DNA of 64,000 bases. Origin: Teratosphaeria epicoccoides. Its lineage: Eukaryota; Ascomycota; Dothideomycetes; Mycosphaerellales; Teratosphaeriaceae. The DNA is taken from positions 89,772 to 153,771 of the forward strand of contig JADDMT010000075.1 in the NCBI GenBank assembly GCA_021401465.1. The letters are read 5' to 3'. The notes beneath the pieces were generated by a model that saw nothing but the letters and a program-made list of their open reading frames with translations, did no database searches and was not told the DNA's origin. Made by a program: the position numbers and the translations under genes. Below, one piece after another: positions 57,121-64,000 of this stretch. Numbering within the stretch: the first letter of the stretch is position 1; every line of letters starts with the position of its first letter.

Positions 57121-58194
57121 AGTTTCTCGATCGATCGACCGACTGACCGACCGACGAGACCACTGACGCCGTGTATAAAGGCTATATGCTCCCGTGAGAG
57201 GTTTCGGATCCCTCTTCCACCATTCCTGGACCTGCTTCCCGCGGTGCCGAGACAGACTTTTCACCAAGCAATTCCTCCACCAGCCGCGCCAGCACCATCT
57301 CCTCTCCACAGACCTGCGCGCGCCGTCGATTCTGCTGCCGGAGCCGTCGCAGCACAAACGGCGTCCGGCGCGCCACAGACGATCCAGACGGCGTCGGCGA
57401 CTTCGGCCTGACGTCTGACTGGTTGATACAGACAGCATCAATCCAGAGTATCTCGCGCCCAGTCTACTCTTCTGAGTCGGCGCAACGCAGCGTGAGTGCC
57501 AGACGGAACAGTCAGAGTACCATAAGGACTGGTGCATGAACATCCCGCGGTATCGGAATGCTCAGTGTTGGTGATATCGATTGTGCAGTCGTTCGTGAGC
57601 TCCTTCGGACCTGGCTTTGCGCAAGTGATTGGCCTGGTCGAAGGGTTTCCGGCGTTAGAAGGCGTCGACCAACAGTGCGAGGCGGCCTCGTAGCTAGCGT
57701 CCCCTGATGCAGTAAGCGGCATGTGTACCAGCCGACCGCAGAGGGCACCATCAATGGCACCACAAGCAAGGACAAAGATTCTGATGTGTCCCGGAAGGGT
57801 TTGCTGATATCTGTAGCCGGAGGATGCAACGCCACAAGGGGATACCTTCTTGCAAGCATATGAATGCTCGTTCTTCGTCCTGGCAGCACTTGCAAGGCGT
57901 GAGGCCGTCGCCCTTGGACCTTTTCCGCGAAACGGGTACCTTGTGGGATCTCTCCGTGTGCGGCGCACGGCATTATACTCTTGGCTTTACGAGCTTTGTT
58001 CTTGGTAGGGACGTCGCAGATCTAAGATCAAAGTCGATTCATCTTTTTGGTGTGTCAAGAATCAAAGGCTGCATACCTCATTACATAGTGCTGAGCTTCG
58101 TCGTACTCGATCTACAGGTGAGGCGCACCTGAGGCGGAGCCCGAGATCAGGCTGCATGCAGCTGCATGCACCACACCAGTTCTATTGGACAGCT

Positions 58195-58881
58195 TCATCC
58201 TACATGCATCTCCGACGCCTGGTGATAGCTTTTAGTCACGTATATGCCCTGTATACTCAGATCCTGTACCAGACTTTCCTCGCTGCCAGAGCGGGGCTGC
58301 TGCGTCTGCGTCACATTAGTCAAGACCGCTCGGTTTCTTGCGACGCTCTTTGCATAATGCCCTTGAGGCGTCAGCTCAAAATTTGGACCATCTGTCTCCT
58401 GCACTGCTCCTCCAAGGCTCGAGTGTCCGACGCCCAGTTTCAACGCCCTCTTGAACAATGGTCGCAGTGTGGCCAAGCAGCTGACGAAGAAGCCGATACC
58501 AACTTCTGCGTAACCCCAAATGACCACGTTGGCCACGGAATAGAGGTAGTCGTCCGATTCGGTCAGCGTCACGGTGTATTTCAGTCTGATACATCCAGCA
58601 ATCGAGGCGAGCACGCCGAGGCTGAAGAGGAAGAGAACCGACAATTTGGCGTTGGTGTTGAGCGGTACTGACCAAAGCAGCGGTATTGGCAGCAAGGCCA
58701 CAAACCAATCTGCAAAGCGATGGTTCAGAGGTTAGTTGATGTTTCAAGCACCCTGCTACCCATCGAAATACTTACCAGTGACGATGTTCACGGCCGTTGT
58801 AGCATAATATATGTCGGCGAGGATATAAGATGGCCGGCAAGAGCCTCCAGGGATATCTGTATTCCAGATGTTCGGCAGATA
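58195..58881 (-). pseudogene. Broken rhodopsin-domain (PTH11-like) membrane protein gene
   Basis: Two exons are readable on the minus strand, about 58776-58881 and 58195-58709, joined by a GT-AG intron of 66 bp. They give TDIPGGSCRPSYILAD, ATTAVNIVTDWFVALLPIPL and several more membrane segments. This matches the C-terminal half of the fungal seven-helix rhodopsin domain family (W...I.GG.C and N..TD..LALLPIP...). An in-frame TAA at 58882-58884 stands where the second extracellular part should continue, and no N-terminal helices are recognisable upstream. The stop could come from CAA by a C-to-T change, as RIP would cause. Intact relatives are putative surface receptors. Confidence 0.55.
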
Positions 58882-59191
58882 TTACAGCATGATTTTCCGC
58901 CCTTTCCCTTCCACGATGGCGCCAGTAGTGTCCAGAAGCCTGTCATTGACAATCATCCGGACAGATCCTGGATAGATGCCGCGGCATGAGTTTCGGAAGA
59001 GCAGTCTCGATATTCATGGCGACGTGAGAGTGGGTTAGCAATATCTATTGTGTTCTTCCGCCCAGCCCTTGTCGTGTCCTGCGGTGTTGGACGGCAAGTG
59101 GTGGTGGAAAAAGCATTAGCCTCATGCTGTTGCATCGAGTGTGGCGGATGAACAGCTGACCACCAGCAGCCTTGAGCACTGAGTCGTACAT
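58882..59191. other. Spacer between two gene remnants
   Basis: About 310 bp; nothing clearly coding is seen. It may contain the eroded 5' part of the rhodopsin-type gene. Confidence 0.4.
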
Positions 59192-59446
59192 TCATATCAC
59201 CTCTTCCTTCTCCTCCACAGTGCCGTCTATCTGGCCATCCCGCTCCGCCTTGATCTCTTTGGTTTCATCATCCGAGCCACTGTTCATATCCTGCTCAACA
59301 TCGAGCGTAGCGCCCCGGTGGACCCTCTTCTCAGTCCACACAGGATTCTGGCCCTTTTCGTGCGCGTCCAAGAAAATCGCATCCATCTTCTCCAGGGGAT
59401 AACCGTTCGTTTCGGGGAAGGTGAAGGCAAGCTTCTGAACACGCAT
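59192..59446 (-). pseudogene. C-terminal fragment of an MFS sugar transporter
   Basis: The frame encodes LAFTFPETNGYPLEKMDAIF, then DAHEKGQNPVWTEKRV and an acidic tail ending EEKEEVI. PETxGxxLExMDxxF is the sugar-porter signature after the twelfth helix, and the following residues match the usual cytoplasmic tail. The eleven or twelve helices that should precede it are absent. Upstream there is a possible intron boundary (GTTCAG at about 59425) and then non-transporter sequence leading into the repeat block at 59.7 kb. The gene has apparently been truncated, perhaps by element insertion or deletion. Confidence 0.6.
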
Positions 59447-59699
59447 CTTCAGGACAGAAGCCCAACGGATGCCCTCACATGGCCTTGAGCTCCATGTGGG
59501 TGATATCGCTGAGCGCAGTGAAGCAATTGGAGCATCTTCGCAGCGGCTCTGGCTTCACGCGACCGCGAATATTGACGAGCAGACTGTGTTGTAGGCTTTG
59601 AGTTTCTAAATGAGGTCAATTAGTGTTGACATGTGAGCGACGGCGGTCTAAATGTGCCAATTCCACATGAGGGGTGTTCTCGGCCACATCAAGAATCGA
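59447..59699. other. Transition between ordinary DNA and the repeat block
   Basis: No gene supported. Composition changes towards CTA/TAG-rich sequence at about 59700. Confidence 0.4.
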
Positions 59700-59773
59700 C
59701 CTTCTAACTCATATATAGGCCTATTTACCTATCAACAATAATCTATCAGCACTAATATCGTTGTTGTTTTCGC

Positions 59774-61895
59774 CATGCCACCTCAGGTAATCGACTAGCC
59801 GCACTAGCACGAGTATGTGCAGCAAGCTATAGCTGTTAGCATCCGCCATGTCGATATCCAGGAGACCATCATGTAGGAAGAACAGACGATTATCAGTCGC
59901 AGTTGCCTCGCAAGGCGGCTCGATGATTAGGGCTTCCGCAAATATGCACCTTGTATTAGAGGCGAAGTCGCAGCAAAGGTTAACCGCCTTATAGAGTACT
60001 AACACTAGTGCTAGCGGTCTACTAACAAGGAGATACTAGATGTATTGTCTGCGAATGGATACGACATAAGCCGCAGAACGTTGCAGCGGCGACGTATTGC
60101 CCTTAGCTATAAGAAGAAGCTTAATCAAGAGGAAGGGGAAAGGGAAGAGTAGCGACTTATACTGCTATTACATAGTGAGTATGACAAAGGTAATACTCTG
60201 CATTATGGCAGGGAGAACCTATACGTGCACTTTCGACGTACGTACAGGACAGTCGGACAGTAAGGACACTTACAGTCTAATCACAGTGTACTTACTACTT
60301 AATCGTAATAGTAATCGCCTTTTCCAAGCCGCATGGAGCGTTAACCCCTAGGGCTTTCAAGAGCGTAGTCGTCCTTTAAGGGTGAAGCGCGGTGTCCTTC
60401 GAGCTCCTAGACCGAACTAGGGCTAGTCAATTAACGCCTATTACAAGATAGAGATGTTTGGAATTAGCATTTACGCCGCTATTGACATGTAGTCTCGCAA
60501 TATCATGTAGATCTACGTTAGCATTGTCGGACGCACAAAGCTAAGCGTCCTTGCACAATACTCTCGATGTATGCGGGAGTTCTTAATAGTGCCTCAAATA
60601 ATCCGGAGCGACAGGGGTCTTAAGACACTAGATCTAGCTGATGCTTACTTTTAGCTGTCACAAGAAGCTCGTAGGGACGTAGGCGAAGGCCGTTGTCTAG
60701 ACGCAGAGGAGCTAGGCGATTAGCAAGAGGCTTAATTCGCGGCGAGGGTAGCGGCTACAGCTAGCGACTAAGGGCTATTGTCAGTCGACGAGATAGACGA
60801 CTCTGACGATCAAGACGACGACGACGACGACGACGAGCCCCTACGCCGGCTAGACGTGCAGCATCGCTAGCAAGCTAAGCAGCTAGTCTTTAGACCCTAG
60901 CTGCTACTAAGGAACGAGCTTACATTCGCTGATTGTTATTAGTATAGGACAAGCAAGATGAATCAGCGCATTAAGGTGTAGTAGGGCCAGCTCTTAAAGA
61001 CTAAGCTTAATTACTAGAGAGACTAGTTTCAAGTGCTTAAAGACAGCGGCCATTAGAGCGAAGACCGCCTCTCTAACAAGATCGCCTTTATCGCGGTCTA
61101 CATGCCTATCATCCGGACAGCTGCTACTAAGTTCTTAATCTTGTAGAGGAACCACAAGATTCGCAGCCAACTACGGCGGCTACATTGTGTGCCAGGGGTC
61201 CCTAAGCGGCTGTATGGATATCCGGAGAGTCATAAGACTATGCCTGGCCGCTAAAGCGGTATGCGAATCGATGCTAACAGTCCCTGATTAGCAGCGATTA
61301 AGGAATACCTTGAAGCCACAGGTTTTAGTAAGTCCTAATCACAGAGTACTCACAGAGTCGCTCGACGCACTAGAGAGCTGTTAAGAGCTCTTTAACTTCG
61401 CTCGATATGCACGACCCCTACCTAGTACGCCGATTATAGTGTAGTCGTAGTACGCCTCGAGGCACTTTGCTGACTCTTAGCAGATATTAATAAGTACCTT
61501 CCTGCAGACACGTTAGCATAGTACGCTAGCACCTTAGTACAGGTTGGCGTTGATATGGCTGCTATCACTAGCGACGCTAATGAGCCAGAGAGTAGCAGAA
61601 GGCTGCATGAGCTCGCCTACTATTACCTCCGTAACTCCGCAAAGGCCTATCTAGATGCTAGTAACACTAAGCTAAAGCTAGCATAGTCTGACAAGCATCT
61701 TGTAGCACCTCGCTTCCGACCGAATGTTGATCCATAGGTGCATGAGGCTATTAATAGACTAACACTACTACTTCCGGAGCGGATAACATAGCTGTTAGAT
61801 GGCTTTGACAATGTGTAGCTTATAAGACTGTCGGTGCGCTCCTCATTGAATCGAATAAGACTGCTACTACTCTGTGTCTTTCGCCTGCTAATTGA
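59774..61895 (+). pseudogene. Dead integrase/transposase-like gene
   Basis: The frame begins MPPQVID at 59774. It runs through a helix-turn-helix-like part (EILDVLSANGYDISRRTLQR at about 60031-60090) and, after at least one frame change, an rve-type integrase core. There FGISIYAAID (60457-60486) and IRSDRG (60601-60618) are evident. An intervening PN-stop-G-stop-SIN and M-stop-SRNIM-stop-IYV place TAG where the family has Trp or aromatic residues. A conserved end (VGALLIESNKTATTL) is readable near 61850. Many TAG stops and frame changes make it non-functional. The protein family (DDE-type integrase used by fungal elements) is inferred from these motifs. Confidence 0.6.
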
Positions 61896-62207
61896 TAGGT
61901 CCCCCGTAACACTGTTTTTTGATTGATTTAATCACTACCTCTTTGCTTAGTATTATTAAGCCATTATGGCAGAGCTAGCACATCTGCAGCGTATCAGAGA
62001 CTAGATGATAGCTTGTCTAGTATTAGGAACACCCTACGCTCTTTACAATCACGAAGTGCCCTAGTGTAACTACTACTTGATGGTTAATCCTACCTATCGA
62101 GTAATAGTAACGCTAACAACGCCCTAACTAGCAACGCAAGGCCTTTAGGGTAAGTCGTCGGAGGCCTCTGTGATTACACTGCGAGCGCCTACTACGCCCT
62201 AGTTTTC

Positions 62208-63990
62208 ATGGCATTTGACTGACCGTCTAGTCTCGCAGAAGCTAATATCGACCAGACCCCTAGGTCTAACCCTAACCCTGATGCATTGACTGCAGCTGCG
62301 ACTGCACTGCGACTAGCCTCTGCCAAGACAAATGCGGGTCCACAACTAACTCCAGAGCCTCGTCATCTTCAGGCAGCTCGTGCGAAGCGCCGTCAAGCAG
62401 CTCAAGTCCCTCAAGGACCGCTAGCGTTCACATCCTACGCTAGTATGGTCCCTGTCGCTAATCAAGAGCGTATAGGACACAAACCTTTCCTACTAGCTAA
62501 GGTAACACCACACGGCGGTACCCCTGCTAGCTCGTATTGTGTAGTCACAGAGCAGCCGCAGCCTCAATCGACACAGGGTAAAGGCAAGGCAGCAAGAAGC
62601 TCTCTTCCGAATCTGCTAGCGCTAGTGCCGAAGTGTTTGAGAATTAATCTAAAGGTTTGGAAGCAAGTGAAGACCTTTACCTTGACTAAGTGGCGTGACA
62701 AGGTCGATACTATGTCTGTAGCAGAGCTAGAGCACTAGTGTGACAGGGTAGTAACCTTATACGACAACGAATACAACGATCTCGAAGACAAACCCCTGCT
62801 TATCGACTTTCTGCTAAGTCGTGTCAAGCACGATCATCTTAAGGATATCAAGTCGTTTCCACGATACTAGGGGCACCTCTTCATCGACAGTCAACCCGCA
62901 GATCTAGTCACATGGCAATTCACCGAGATCGATATAGAGCTATACGACGATATTAAGAAGATGCTAGAACTATTCAGGACTCCGCCTAAGGCCGACAATA
63001 AGTACAATCTCTAGATTAACGTAGTGCTCTTCAAAACAGACGCTTAGATGGCTGCTTAGATTACTTACCTCGAGAAGAACGCCCCCTAGTTACCGGACAA
63101 GCAGCTCGTAAGCAATGACGAGCTAGCAGCTGACACTTCAGACACTAGTAGATTTAGTCTTACAGACGCCGAGCTCTAAGAGCTCTTAGAAGACTGTTAT
63201 GGCTTAGACATCAAAGACAGGCTACCCCCCCTAACACGACAGTATAGTTACGATGTTAGCGACCCTGTCATACACGCCATTCTCGCTGAAGATGAGGCCG
63301 CTACTACGAGTCACTATGTGAGCACACAGCGAGGCCACAAACGAGACCCTTCGTCTGATCTGCTAGTCCGAGCTTCACTAGGTGCTCTAGCGCTGCAAAC
63401 AATTAGACGAACTACAGAGGCAATCACGGAGGCATTCGACAGTCGAATTATCAAACTAGAGCCGGTCTCTAGCTTAGATGCCCCGCTAGCATATAGCTCG
63501 TAGCAGGGGGTAGATATGTTTGACTTGACTAAGCTTAGTAGTGATGATGAGCTTCTACTACTAGATACCTTCATGAAGAGCCAGAGGGTATTCTTACTAC
63601 ACTTAAAGAAGTAGCAGGAGACAAAGGCGTCTAAGTCAGAGCCGATAATCAAACAAGAGCGCTAGTCGCTAGCTCCTAGGGCTACTCATGGTTCTGCTAC
63701 TACTACTGCTGCTGCTAGTATAACTCTAGGACCTTATCCGGCTCCTACAGCCATGACAGCGTCACTAATACCGAAGACTCCGTAGCTAGAGACGCCGCCG
63801 CTAGCTGCGAAGCCCCCCGCAGTAAAGACGCCGCTACTAACGACGCCGCCGCCAGCTGCAAAGACTAAGAAGCAAGGGGGTAAGAGGAAGAAGGCAGACA
63901 AGCCGCTACTACCGCAGCTTGCAGAGTTGATACATAAGCCACGACAGCGCAAGAAGGTGAATTATAAGGATGCCTATAATGGCACGTAGT
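62208..63990 (+). pseudogene. Second dead ORF of the element, unknown protein
   Basis: Starting at an ATG at 62208, one frame can be read for about 594 codons to a cluster TAG-TAA-TGA at 63988-63996. It is interrupted by one TGA, one TAA and about ten TAG codons but, as far as I can see, no frame change. The reconstructed order is an Ala/Gln-rich N-terminus, a helical region with many Asp, Leu and Lys (VDTMSVAELEH, LLIDFLLSRVKHDHL), an acidic middle, then a Thr/Pro/Ala and Lys-rich C-terminus ending near VNYKDAYNGT. No catalytic motif is visible. It could be a structural (gag-like) or DNA-binding partner of the integrase, or captured cargo. Confidence 0.5.
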
Positions 63991-64000
63991 AATGAAAAGG

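Larger units (their letters stand above)
56425..58194. other. 1.8-kb intergenic region with simple repeats
   Basis: No supported gene. It holds the TIM44 3' region, a pentanucleotide tract, an imperfect 31-bp tandem repeat and a GACC/GACT-rich run near 57127-57155. A cysteine-bearing minus-strand open frame at 57438-57968 has no ATG and could not be supported. Confidence 0.5.
59700..64000 (+). mobile_element. RIP-mutated mobile element, open at the right edge
   Basis: From about 59700 to the window end the sequence is dominated by CTA and TAG trinucleotides. It carries two collinear plus-strand frames interrupted almost only by TAG. TAG at positions where Gln or Trp would fit is the expected product of CpA-to-TpA change on either strand (CAG to TAG, TGG to TAG), the signature of repeat-induced point mutation. 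The first frame is an integrase-like gene, the second is unrecognised. No terminal repeat or target-site duplication could be defined, so the class of element and its left border are uncertain. Confidence 0.7.

Noticed and set aside
57438..57968. Cys-bearing minus-strand frame that looked like a small secreted protein
   Set aside because: It has no ATG at its beginning, no signal peptide, and no intron join that supplies one.
62262..62280. CTAACCCTAACCCTG resembling two telomere repeats
   Set aside because: Only two units, and they fall in frame in the second ORF of the element (Ser-Asn-Pro-Asn-Pro), so a coding origin is sufficient.
1..64000. tRNA, rRNA or CRISPR features
   Set aside because: No cloverleaf with a GTTCRANNC box and matching acceptor stem was found by eye, and no spaced direct-repeat array is present; a tRNA scan would be needed to exclude a divergent tRNA.

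Overview
This window is nuclear DNA of a filamentous ascomycete. Genes have short introns (about 49-100 bp), mostly GT-AG with CTGAC-like branch sites. Proteins typical of Pezizomycotina are present: Hst3/Hst4-type sirtuin, HET-like relic, PTH11/rhodopsin-like membrane protein, fungal MFS carriers and a CsbD-like stress protein. A repeat compartment shows the C-to-T signature of repeat-induced point mutation (RIP). A dothideomycete (Mycosphaerellales-like) fits best, but that is inference from gene style and not a placement.

Layout. 0.3-7.1 kb: two unrecognised coiled-coil-rich genes, a 33-bp minisatellite and a large ankyrin-repeat protein. 7.1-8.1 kb: intergenic, with a zinc-cluster-like fragment. 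8.1-13.2 kb: divergent pair of a ferroportin-like iron exporter and a DDT/WHIM/PHD chromatin protein. 13.2-16.1 kb: no supported gene. 16.1-18.5 kb: a small CsbD-like protein and a DHA1-type MFS transporter. 20.1-22.7 kb: one long coding region broken by two apparent single-base losses. 24.0-30.9 kb: a PPPDE/DeSI isopeptidase, then sirtuin and Mediator subunit MED16, divergently arranged. 31.1-32.3 kb: relic of a HET-type gene. 33.8-40.0 kb: PI-PLC-X phosphodiesterase, a doubtful small gene, and a LARP1-type RNA-binding protein. 42.8-45.4 kb: an NTF2-like protein and an F-box protein. 46.1-51.1 kb: casein kinase 2 beta subunit and RIC1, divergently arranged. 52.0-56.4 kb: a GC-rich block with alcohol dehydrogenase, mitochondrial ribosomal protein uS11m and TIM44; the last two share a 180-bp intergenic region. 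58.2-59.4 kb: broken remnants of a rhodopsin-domain membrane protein and an MFS sugar transporter. About 59.7 kb to the end: a mutated mobile-element block carrying two collinear dead reading frames, one integrase-like and one unrecognised.

The window is mostly ordinary housekeeping synteny (chromatin and transcription: PHD protein, sirtuin, MED16; signalling: CK2 beta, F-box; trafficking: RIC1; mitochondrion: uS11m, TIM44; metals and solutes: ferroportin, MFS). It ends at a boundary with decayed accessory DNA. I found no convincing new multigene system. The most interesting signals are the TAG-riddled element with its unknown second frame, the twice-frameshifted conserved-looking gene, two probable GC-AG introns and the HET relic. 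Exon coordinates were set by hand from splice consensus and reading phase and have not been tested with transcripts or database searches.
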